From contig DASQHM010000202.1 in assembly GCA_035632095.1 (NCBI GenBank), positions 1 through 13,807 of the forward strand: DNA of 13,807 nucleotides. Reading direction: 5' to 3'. The position numbers and the translations under genes were made by a program. Of this stretch, positions 1-6,446 are shown one piece after another. The notes beneath the pieces are model-generated. The model searched no databases and was not told the DNA's origin. It worked only from the letters and a program-made list of their open reading frames with translations. This stretch comes from DASQHM01 sp035632095 (lineage in GTDB: Bacteria > Pseudomonadota > Alphaproteobacteria > Ferrovibrionales > Ferrovibrionaceae). The stretch's first letter is position 1, and each line of letters opens with the position of its first letter.

Positions 1-761
1 AGCGCGAATGCTTGTTTTTCGGCCTCGACGAAATGGCGCCCGATCGCGCCGACATGGCGGTAGAAGTCCGCAGCCTTCGCCGTCGTCAGGTCGCTGAAGA
101 AACGCCCGATCCACGGCGCAAGATGCCTTTCGAAGAATTGCTGCTGCGATGCCGGCGGCGCCGGAAACTGCCGGCTCGCGAGACCAGCCATCACCTCGCA
201 CAGGATCGCCGCATGATCCTCGGGTTCATGCCGCTCTTCGACGCGCTCGACGCCGAGCGCATGCAAGTCCTCGCGTACGCGCACCAGCGGGCGTTCATGG
301 AGAAAGCCGGTCAGATAATAGGACGCATAGGGCAGCAGCTCGCCGCGCCCGACGCCGATGAAAAGATCGAAGAACTCGCGCTCGATTTCGGCGGCGGGCG
401 TTTGCGACGCCGCATGCGCCAGCGCGGCATGGGCGGACCCGAGCGCCGTGCCGTCGCCGCGAAGTCCGGCAATTCGCGCGAGTAGCTCAGTATCCGGAGC
501 GGAGGTCAGCAGGGCGGCAAGCAGCGCATATTCCTGCGCACGGGCAACATCGATCTCGTCCGGCTGATCGCGCTGCTCGGCATAGAGATCCGGCCGCAGC
601 ACCGCACGCGCGACGCCGGTTGCGGCTTCGACGGAAAGGACGCGCCCAGCCGGGATCCGCTCCCAGTTGGAAACGGATGGTTGAGAAATGCCGATTCTGC
701 GGGCGAGTTCGGTGATGCCACCGGCCGCCCGGATCGCCTCTTCGAGTCCTGGATCGCCCAT
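1..761 (-). CDS. HTH-TorD fusion: TorD-family chaperone with N-terminal YdaS/Cro-like DNA-binding domain (3' end outside window)
   Basis: At least 254 residues are visible; no stop is reached before the left edge. Residues about 5-60 read as a Cro/YdaS-like helix-turn-helix, with GITELARRIGISQPSVSNWE and then a typical ATGVARAVLRPDLY ending. Residues about 70-254 are an all-helical TorD/DmsD-type chaperone domain with FFDLFIGVGRGELLPYASYY (130-149) and the family signature EPEDHAAILCEVM (179-191). TorD proteins bind apo-molybdoenzymes and their Tat signals before cofactor insertion and export, so the expected client is the formate dehydrogenase whose accessory genes lie upstream. The start is well bounded because an in-frame TAA immediately precedes the ATG, so the HTH cannot belong to an upstream gene. 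The ribosome site is weak. The gene lies 94 bases after the DUF3306 gene on the same strand. The HTH suggests a chaperone that may also regulate transcription; that role is inference. Confidence 0.88.
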   Translation of the reverse strand, partial: MGDPGLEEAIRAAGGITELARRIGISQPSVSNWERIPAGRVLSVEAATGVARAVLRPDLYAEQRDQPDEIDVARAQEYALLAALLTSAPDTELLARIAGLRGDGTALGSAHAALAHAASQTPAAEIEREFFDLFIGVGRGELLPYASYYLTGFLHERPLVRVREDLHALGVERVEERHEPEDHAAILCEVMAGLASRQFPAPPASQQQFFERHLAPWIGRFFSDLTTAKAADFYRHVGAIGRHFVEAEKQAFA

Positions 762-800
762 TTAAAACTCGAGACGGCCCCCCTAGACCGAGTTGAAGAG

Positions 801-830
801 AGGCTAGTGCCGTACTACCGGAGAGGTCAA
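801..830 (-). promoter_or_regulatory. possible promoter of the HTH-TorD gene
   Basis: In the only sizeable gap of the leftward operon (762-855), the minus strand reads TTGACC (830-825, 5 of 6 to the -35 consensus), an 18-base spacer, then TAGCCT (806-801, 3 of 6 to the -10 consensus). The spacing and position, about 40 bases before the ATG, suit a secondary promoter. The weak -10 makes this tentative. Confidence 0.22.
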
Positions 831-855
831 TAGCTCCAGGCTATGGAAGATGGAT

Positions 856-1527
856 TTATTCGGGCAGCGCTCCGCCGTGGCGGCGACGAATTGTCGCCGG
901 GAAGTATTCGGCCTCAGCCGAATCATGCTGCATTGCGGCAATTCTCGTGTTCGACGCGCGCTCCGCATCGTGGACATTCTGTCCTGAATCCGGGCTTTCT
1001 TCCGCTCGTTCGTTGCCCGGAGGGTCACCTGACGCAGCCGATCCACGTTTCGGCGTCTCGACGAGAGTTTCCGATTGCGGCTTTGGAGCCGGGCCTTGAG
1101 GCTCGACCTCTTCCGCCTCTCCCGACATATGAGCCATGAGCCGGCGAACCTCCTCCGAACTGATCGCACCAAATCCTGGGACGCCGCCGGGCGCGTTGAA
1201 GTCCCAGGCGTTCTCGGACAGACCGACGAAGTCCCGGATCGTGGGGTCGGTGGACCACGCGCGGCGGAGCGCCGCGCGCGCCAAGTCGCGCGGCACGCCG
1301 GGCGCCAGAAATACCTGAATGTCGGACCCGGGGCCGATCGATTCGATTGCTGGCAAACCGGCGGGATCGACAGGCGGCAGAATTTCTTCCGCCGAAGATG
1401 CAGCCGCTAACGCGTCCGCTTCCATGCCGCTTGCGGGCTGTTGCGCCGCGGACTCAGCGAGCGCCTTCGCGGCAGTGCCACGCTTGCGGCGCGACCAGCG
1501 CGCGAGAAAGCTCTCCTCATCGTTCAT
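856..1527 (-). CDS. DUF3306 family protein
   Basis: A 223-residue protein starting MNDEESFLARWSRRKRG, the FL-RWS-RRK start typical of DUF3306 proteins. The conserved core, about residues 45-135, includes SDIQVFLAPGVP, LRRAWSTDPTIRDFVGLSEN and AWDFNAPGGVPGFG. The last 85 residues are Glu/Pro/Ser-rich and look disordered. There is no signal peptide or membrane segment, so it is probably cytoplasmic. The function is unknown; from memory the family sits with DUF3305 beside formate dehydrogenase genes in alpha- and betaproteobacteria. The start overlaps the end of the DUF3305 gene by 11 bases, implying translational coupling. The family assignment is from motif memory and is fairly secure; a role in molybdoenzyme assembly is inferred from neighbours only. 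Confidence 0.87.
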   Translation of the reverse strand: MNDEESFLARWSRRKRGTAAKALAESAAQQPASGMEADALAAASSAEEILPPVDPAGLPAIESIGPGSDIQVFLAPGVPRDLARAALRRAWSTDPTIRDFVGLSENAWDFNAPGGVPGFGAISSEEVRRLMAHMSGEAEEVEPQGPAPKPQSETLVETPKRGSAASGDPPGNERAEESPDSGQNVHDAERASNTRIAAMQHDSAEAEYFPATIRRRHGGALPE

Positions 1528-2038
1528 CGTCGTTCCCGACCCGTGGATCGCGGCGCGCCAATGCCTCCGGATCGGCCCGATCGCGCTTGCGCTTCTTGAA
1601 GACCTGCTCTACGTGATGCTCGGCAACAAATCCGGCAATGGCCTCGCGCAGCGGCTCGGCCATCGCCACCGCTTCGACGATCGCCTGCCCCGGTTCCGTC
1701 AAGCCCTCTCCCTCCGCCGGGTCAGCGGTGACGGCGGCGATCTCATAGGGCGGATTGCCTCCGGTCGCCTGTAGCGCGACCCAGACGGAAGGCGCGCCGG
1801 AGGCCAGATTCCGCAGGTAGTTGTCGGTCTCGGAGCGATATAGCTCGATCTCGGCCGGCCCGGCATAGAAGCTTGCCGTCTCTCCCTCGCTCGCCAGCGG
1901 CGTCCAGGGGGTTGCTTCCGGCAGGCCGGCCAGCACGGCGACCGGACGCCAGATAACGTCGGCCCAGGGCGACGTCGCCTTGCGCCGCTCGACGACGACG
2001 CCGACGGGAATGCGAACGAGAGGCGCGACCGGACTCAT
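1517..2038 (-). CDS. DUF3305 family protein
   Basis: A 173-residue protein. The N-terminal VRIPVGVVVERRKATSPWAD followed by WRPVAVLAGLPEATPW is characteristic of DUF3305. The mid region (YAGPAEIELYRSETDNYLRN, then PSVWVALQ) fits the family's beta-rich core. The C-terminus (VFKKRKRDRADPEALARRDP) is basic and charged, with no export signal. No biochemical function is known. The ATG overlaps the stop of the upstream DUF6352-like gene as ATGA, and its own end overlaps the DUF3306 start, so it is the fourth cistron of a tightly coupled operon. Strict pairing of DUF3305 with DUF3306 in this gene order suggests that the two proteins act together, perhaps as a complex; this is inference. Confidence 0.87.
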   Translation of the reverse strand: MSPVAPLVRIPVGVVVERRKATSPWADVIWRPVAVLAGLPEATPWTPLASEGETASFYAGPAEIELYRSETDNYLRNLASGAPSVWVALQATGGNPPYEIAAVTADPAEGEGLTEPGQAIVEAVAMAEPLREAIAGFVAEHHVEQVFKKRKRDRADPEALARRDPRVGNDDER

Positions 2039-3042
2039 GCAAGCGCCGCCAGTCGCCGGACCGGCAAGCCGGTCAAAAGATTCTGCGGCTTCATGCGCAG
2101 CAACTTTTCGTCGCTCATCGCCAGAATGAGATAGACCGCCTCGCCCTTGGCCGTCGCGGCGGACGGATCCGCTTCGCCGAACCTGAGACGATAAAGCCCA
2201 ACCACGCGGCTCCGTGCGGCCTCATCGAGATCGTTGCCGTTCCACAAAGCATCGCCGATGCGCGTTCCTTCCGCGTCGAGGCCGACATACCAGGTCAGGC
2301 GCACCTCCCGCATCTCGCGGAGCGGCTCGACCGCGACGTCGATGGCGAGCATATGTCTCACCCACAGTTCGATGGCCGTGCCAAGCGCCGCGGCGCCGCG
2401 ACGGCCGACCGTAAGATCGAGCGCCATGTCGAACCGATCGCTGCGTTCCCAGTAAAGTTCCGCGTTGCCGTCGGTCAGGACATCGATCTCGGCACCGGCT
2501 GGAATTCCCAGCATGGACACAAGCGGCGACAGCGGCGCGGCGCCGGTGCCGGCGATCTTCTCCTCGTCGGCGGCGAGCAGCGCTCCGGCATGCGTCGTCA
2601 TTCGCTGCGGGCGAAAGAAAAGTTCGGCGGCGCGGACGACGAACGGGTCGCCGCAGCCGTCGAGCGCGTTCCGCAGAATGACGTGAACGAGCTGGTCGAG
2701 AAACAGCGGCGGCGTCCTGCCGACCCCTTGGCGCATGAAGGCGAGATAGGCCGCTTCGAGGGTGTCGTGGCGCAAGAGATGGTCGCGAAACGCCAGCATC
2801 AGCCGCCAGTTCTCCCGAGCGTCCGCATCGGCGATCGCCGCAATCTCCGCGTCGCCGACCGCGCGGCGCGGATCGGCGAGCAACGCGGCGTGCAGGCGGC
2901 GCTCGGCGCCGCAGGCATCGGGCGGCGGATTCAGTTCAGGCCGCGCCAGATAGGCCTTCAGGAATTCATCGCTGACCATCAGCCCGCCGCCGGCGGAGCT
3001 GTCGGTTAAATGGTGGCCGCAGGAGAGCCAGAAATCCTTCAT
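2035..3042 (-). CDS. DUF6352-like protein of the formate dehydrogenase accessory operon
   Basis: A 335-residue protein starting MKDFWLSCGHHL, then GGGLMVSDEFLKAYLARPEL. The first half is mainly helical (LMLAFRDHLLRHDTLEAAYL, then LFLDQLVHVILRNALDGC); the second half appears mixed alpha/beta and includes FFRPQRMTTHAGALLAADEE. No signal peptide or membrane span is seen. I match it from memory to the uncharacterised DUF6352 family found beside DUF3305 and biotin/lipoate-ligase-like genes; the label is moderately sure. The function is unknown. Cys8, His10 and His11 form a compact possible metal-binding cluster whose conservation I cannot test. It shares ATGA overlaps with both the DUF6505-like gene upstream and the DUF3305 gene downstream. 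Confidence 0.82.
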   Translation of the reverse strand: MKDFWLSCGHHLTDSSAGGGLMVSDEFLKAYLARPELNPPPDACGAERRLHAALLADPRRAVGDAEIAAIADADARENWRLMLAFRDHLLRHDTLEAAYLAFMRQGVGRTPPLFLDQLVHVILRNALDGCGDPFVVRAAELFFRPQRMTTHAGALLAADEEKIAGTGAAPLSPLVSMLGIPAGAEIDVLTDGNAELYWERSDRFDMALDLTVGRRGAAALGTAIELWVRHMLAIDVAVEPLREMREVRLTWYVGLDAEGTRIGDALWNGNDLDEAARSRVVGLYRLRFGEADPSAATAKGEAVYLILAMSDEKLLRMKPQNLLTGLPVRRLAALA

Positions 3043-3575
3043 TGGCTTGTTCTACGCACCAACGCAGCCAAATCGACGGCTTCGCCGGGCTCCTCCTCCG
3101 CATCGGCGTCGAGAAAGGAAAACGCACGCCAGCCTTTCTTGTCTTCGCGCGGCCGCAACGTGCGAAAGACTTCGCGGATCGTGCCGTCCTCGTCGCTGCG
3201 GCGAACGGCGATCAAAGTGTCGGGCGGGTGATCGGCGAGCGAAGCGGCGAAATCGATCTCCTCCGCCGCAGCCAGCTGCGCAGCCGCGAAATCGGGGGCG
3301 CCGAAGCGGTCGAGCAGGCACCGCGCCAAGGCATGGATTGCGGCGGCGCGATCCGCGGCGCTCGCTTCCACCACCTGTACCAGCGTTGACCAGCCAAGCG
3401 AGGGAATGCCAAGAAAGCCGCTCCGGAATGCCGCGAGCTCCGGCCCTTTGAGCGCCGCCGGATCGATTTCGGAGAACACGAACGCCCCCGATATCGCCCA
3501 TTCACCCGGCTCGGCCGCCGCGGAGAAGATGAACGTGTCCGACGGGTCGAGACGGATGGCGCGCAGCAACCTCAT
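3039..3575 (-). CDS. DUF6505-like protein of the formate dehydrogenase accessory operon
   Basis: A 178-residue protein starting MRLLRAIRLDPSDTFIFSAA. The sequence continues PGEWAISGAFVFSEIDPAAL and FRSGFLGIPSLGWSTLVQVV, a helix-rich middle (AAAIHALARCLLDRFGAPD), and a strand-like part (PDTLIAVRRSDEDGTIREVF). It appears cytoplasmic, with no signal or transmembrane segment. It resembles from memory the DUF6505 family, small proteins found only in this sort of gene cluster. No catalytic motif is recognised and no function is proposed. The ATG overlaps the stop of the ligase-like gene by 4 bases and its stop overlaps the start of the DUF6352-like gene by 4, so it is the second cistron of the operon. 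Confidence 0.8.
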   Translation of the reverse strand: MRLLRAIRLDPSDTFIFSAAAEPGEWAISGAFVFSEIDPAALKGPELAAFRSGFLGIPSLGWSTLVQVVEASAADRAAAIHALARCLLDRFGAPDFAAAQLAAAEEIDFAASLADHPPDTLIAVRRSDEDGTIREVFRTLRPREDKKGWRAFSFLDADAEEEPGEAVDLAALVRRTSQ

Positions 3576-4330
3576 AGGCGCGGCCCCCCGCTCTCACGGT
3601 CGAGCCACGACGGAACGTGGAGGGCTGGCTGCAGATGGCGCCGTTCCACTGGCCGGCCGGCGCGGCGGATCAGGAGATCGCCGTTCCCGTCGATGTCGCA
3701 GCGAGCGCCGTTCTCGCGCTTCAATCTCGAAACATAGTCGTGCGCGATCGGTGCGAAGCCGTCTTCCTTCCAGCGATCCAAGGCGACCATGAAATGGCGC
3801 GCAAAACCTTCGACGAGGCGCTCGGCGCTGAAATCGCCGAAGCCCTCGTCCTGCAACGCGGTGGCGAGCGGATGCAGCCCTGCGGCGTTCTCTCCCAAGG
3901 AAACCGTGCGAATGGCGGCGCCGAAGACGAGCCAGTCCGGCGCTGCGCGCTCGCCGGCATGCTTCGGCCACCCAAGCCGTCCGCCGCCGATCAACCCGCC
4001 ATCCACGTAGACCGCATCGGGCCAGCCGATCTCGATCGGCTTCTCCGGCGGCGCCAAGGCGGCGAGCGCGTCGGCCAGCGCACCCATGGCCGCATAGAAT
4101 GCACGGTGCGCCTCAGCGAGCGGTTCCTCCGGTTCCAGCACGATCGCGAACTCCGCGAGATCGAAGCGGCCGACGAATACCAATGTTCCGGCGCCGAGCT
4201 CGAGTGCATTGGCGCAGGCATGGCGGAACGCGTCGTTGACCTCGCGCAGAACCACAAGGCGAAACGGCGGCGGCAGTTCGACGGCCCGCACATCGCTCTT
4301 TGGCTTTCGGCTGCGCCGATCCGGCGGCAT
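3572..4330 (-). CDS. biotin/lipoate protein ligase-like protein, probably catalytically inactive
   Basis: A 252-residue protein. LPPPFRLVVLREVNDAFRHA (19-38), GAGTLVFVGRFDLAEFAIVL (46-65), IGWPDAVYVDGG (101-112) and DWLVFGAAI (132-140) follow the order of strands in the BirA/LplA catalytic fold. The C-terminus (HDYVSRLKRENGARCDIDGN) resembles the small C-terminal domain of these family members. Two signatures are missing. Where BirA has its GRGRRGR ligand loop, this has VFVGRFD; where the catalytic lysine of the KLAG motif should lie, it has GGLIGGGRLG. It may therefore bind a cofactor or a partner protein without ligating anything. It is the first gene of the leftward operon and overlaps the next by 4 bases. 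The N-terminal dozen residues are basic and unlike the family; a GTG at residue 14 is an alternative start. Confidence 0.83.
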   Translation of the reverse strand: MPPDRRSRKPKSDVRAVELPPPFRLVVLREVNDAFRHACANALELGAGTLVFVGRFDLAEFAIVLEPEEPLAEAHRAFYAAMGALADALAALAPPEKPIEIGWPDAVYVDGGLIGGGRLGWPKHAGERAAPDWLVFGAAIRTVSLGENAAGLHPLATALQDEGFGDFSAERLVEGFARHFMVALDRWKEDGFAPIAHDYVSRLKRENGARCDIDGNGDLLIRRAGRPVERRHLQPALHVPSWLDRESGGPRL

Positions 4331-4364
4331 TTTTTGCGCATAGCCTCCCTGTCAACCTGCTAAC

Positions 4365-4393
4365 AATATAGACCCGGTCCGGACGGCAGTCAG
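4365..4393 (-). promoter_or_regulatory. candidate promoter of the leftward accessory operon, with a palindrome in its spacer
   Basis: On the minus strand, CTGACT (4393-4388, 4 of 6) is followed by a 17-base spacer and TATATT (4370-4365, 5 of 6), about 35 bases before the ligase-like ATG. The spacer contains the perfect 8-base palindrome GTCCGGAC (4377-4384), a possible operator half-buried under RNA polymerase. A GGGAGG ribosome site lies about 14 bases before the ATG, farther than usual. No convincing sigma70 promoter was found for the divergent polyferredoxin gene. Confidence 0.4.
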
Positions 4394-4427
4394 TCCCGAC
4401 GATCCCTCGGACCCGGCGAGACACCCG

Positions 4428-6446
4428 ATGTCGGAACGACGCACGCTGCTGGTTTGCTCCTGCGAGGACACGATGCCGTTGGACGGCCGTGCGCTGGAGC
4501 GCGGATGCCGGGACACCCGGATCGTCGGTGGCCGTCAGCTCTGCCGCGCCGAACTTGAGCGCTTTCGCGCCCTTGCGAAAAAAGGTGAGTCGATTACCGT
4601 CGGCTGCACGCAGGAAGCGCCGCTGTTTCGCGAGGTCGGAGCTGAAACCGGTGCGGCGTTGAGCTTCGTCAATCTGCGCGAAAACGCCGGCTGGTCCGCC
4701 GAAGCCGCGAAGGCAGGGCCGAAGATGGCCGCGCTCGCCGCCGTCGCCGCCTTGCCGGTGCCGGACGTTTCGTTCGTGCAAATCGAGAGCGCGGGCGTGG
4801 TTCTCGTCTATGGACGCGACGAGCGCGCCATCGAGGCGTCCAATCTGCTCAAGGAGCATCTCGACGTCACGACCCTGATCACGCGGCCCGGACAACTGAC
4901 GCCGCCTCGAACGACCGAGTTTCCCATCGTGAAGGGAACGATCCGCGCGGCGAAGGGGCAGCTTGGTGGGTTCGAAATCGTCGTCGACGATTACGCCGCG
5001 CCGCTGCCGTCCTCGCGCGGCTCACTAACGTTCGCAGCGCCGCGAAACGGCGCCGTGTCGCACTGCGATATTCTCCTCGATATCTCGGGCGGCGCGCCGC
5101 TGTTTCCGGCGGCGGACTTGCGCGACGGATACGTGCGAGCCGATCCCGGTGATCGTGCTGCGGTGCTGGCGGCGGTGCTGCGCGCGCGCGATCTCGTCGG
5201 CGTCTTCGACAAGCCGCGCTACGTCGCCTTCACCGCCGATCTCTGCGCACATTCCCGTTCGCAAATCGTCGGTTGCCGCCGCTGCCTCGATCTTTGTCCG
5301 ACCGGTGCCATTGCGCCGGACGGGGATCATGTGCGGATCGACGAAAAGATCTGCGCCGGCTGCGGCCAATGCGCGGCGGCATGCCCGACCGGCGCGGCCG
5401 GCTATGCCTTGCCGGCGGCCGAGGTGCAGATGAACAAGCTGCGCACGCTGCTGCTGGTCTACCGCGAGGCGGGCGGAACGTGGCCGGTCGTGCTTTTCCA
5501 CGATGAGAACCACGGCGGTGCGCTGATCGACGCGCTGGCGCGCCACGGCGACGGATTGCCCGCCAATGTCCTGCCGTTTGCGGTCAACGAAGTCACGCAG
5601 ATCGGCCTGGAAGCCGTCGCCGCGGCGTTCGCCTATGGGGCGGCGGCCGTGCGCCTGATCTTGCGCGGCAAACCGCGCCACGATCTCAGCGGTCTGCGCG
5701 CGACCATCGCCCTTGCCGAGCCGATCCTGGCCGGCCTCGGCTTCACCGGCGAACCGCTTGGCACGATCGAGACCGACGATCCCTTTGCGCTTGGAGAAGC
5801 GCTGCGCACGTTGGAATTTGGCGGCGTCGCCGAGCGGCCAGCAAGCTTTCTTGCCGCAGGCGGCAAGCGCGAGGTGTTGCGGGTGGCGCTGCGGGAACTT
5901 CATCGCGTTGCGCCGGCGGCGGTCGATGCGGTCGCCCTGCCCGCCGGCGCTCCCTTCGGCGCCGTCGAGATCGACGTCGACGGCTGCACGCTTTGCCTTT
6001 CCTGCGTGTCCGCTTGTCCGACCGGCGCGCTTTCCGACGATCCCGAACGGCCGCTGCTGCGTTTCACCGAAGACGCGTGCGTCCAGTGCGGCCTTTGCAA
6101 GGCGACATGCCCGGAAAAGGTCATCAGCCTCGTGCCTCGGCTTGCATTCAATGCGATCATCATGGGCGCCCGCGTGCTGAAGCAAGAGGAGCCCTTTCAC
6201 TGCATTCGCTGCGGCAAGCCGTTCGGCGTCAAGAGCACGATCGAGCGCGTCGCCGCCAAGCTCGAAGGCAAGCACTGGATGTACGAGAGCGCGCCGCGGC
6301 GCCTCGACGTCATCAAGATGTGCGACACCTGCCGCGTCGCCGTGGTCACCGAAGAGGGCCTGGATCCCTACGGAGCGGCCGCGCGGCCCAAGCTCAGGAC
6401 GACCGACGACTATCTGCGCGAGCGCAAACCAAAGCCGGATTCGTGA
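4428..6446 (+). CDS. polyferredoxin-like 4Fe-4S protein of the formate dehydrogenase accessory cluster
   Basis: A 672-residue soluble iron-sulfur protein. Cys273 plus Cys283, 286 and 290, Cys309-312-315-319, Cys520-523-526-530 and Cys551-554-557-561 form two ferredoxin pairs, potentially four [4Fe-4S] clusters. Each final Cys is followed by Pro. Residues about 334-500 between the pairs carry no Cys and may be a separate alpha/beta domain. The C-terminus adds HCIRCGKPFG (591-600) and MCDTCR (631-636), a possible zinc or extra Fe-S site. The N-terminal region has further cysteines (10, 12, 27, 39, 60). No signal peptide is present, so it should act in the cytoplasm, shuttling electrons for the nearby enzyme or supporting its maturation; the role is inferred. 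It is divergent from the ligase-like operon. The start has only a weak ribosome site (GGCGAG), but nothing better precedes it. Confidence 0.9.
   Translation: MSERRTLLVCSCEDTMPLDGRALERGCRDTRIVGGRQLCRAELERFRALAKKGESITVGCTQEAPLFREVGAETGAALSFVNLRENAGWSAEAAKAGPKMAALAAVAALPVPDVSFVQIESAGVVLVYGRDERAIEASNLLKEHLDVTTLITRPGQLTPPRTTEFPIVKGTIRAAKGQLGGFEIVVDDYAAPLPSSRGSLTFAAPRNGAVSHCDILLDISGGAPLFPAADLRDGYVRADPGDRAAVLAAVLRARDLVGVFDKPRYVAFTADLCAHSRSQIVGCRRCLDLCPTGAIAPDGDHVRIDEKICAGCGQCAAACPTGAAGYALPAAEVQMNKLRTLLLVYREAGGTWPVVLFHDENHGGALIDALARHGDGLPANVLPFAVNEVTQIGLEAVAAAFAYGAAAVRLILRGKPRHDLSGLRATIALAEPILAGLGFTGEPLGTIETDDPFALGEALRTLEFGGVAERPASFLAAGGKREVLRVALRELHRVAPAAVDAVALPAGAPFGAVEIDVDGCTLCLSCVSACPTGALSDDPERPLLRFTEDACVQCGLCKATCPEKVISLVPRLAFNAIIMGARVLKQEEPFHCIRCGKPFGVKSTIERVAAKLEGKHWMYESAPRRLDVIKMCDTCRVAVVTEEGLDPYGAAARPKLRTTDDYLRERKPKPDS

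Noticed and set aside
12..485. 157-codon plus-strand frame at the left edge
   Set aside because: Antisense to the HTH-TorD gene, whose minus-strand translation carries the TorD motifs.
4350..4355. TTGACA -35 consensus on the minus strand
   Set aside because: A matching -10 would fall at the ligase-like start codon, leaving no leader and no ribosome site; the element CTGACT-N17-TATATT upstream fits better.
5025..6275. 416-codon open frame on the minus strand
   Set aside because: Antisense to the polyferredoxin gene, which has clear cysteine motifs; the translation is rich in Arg/Ala/Gly with no domain.
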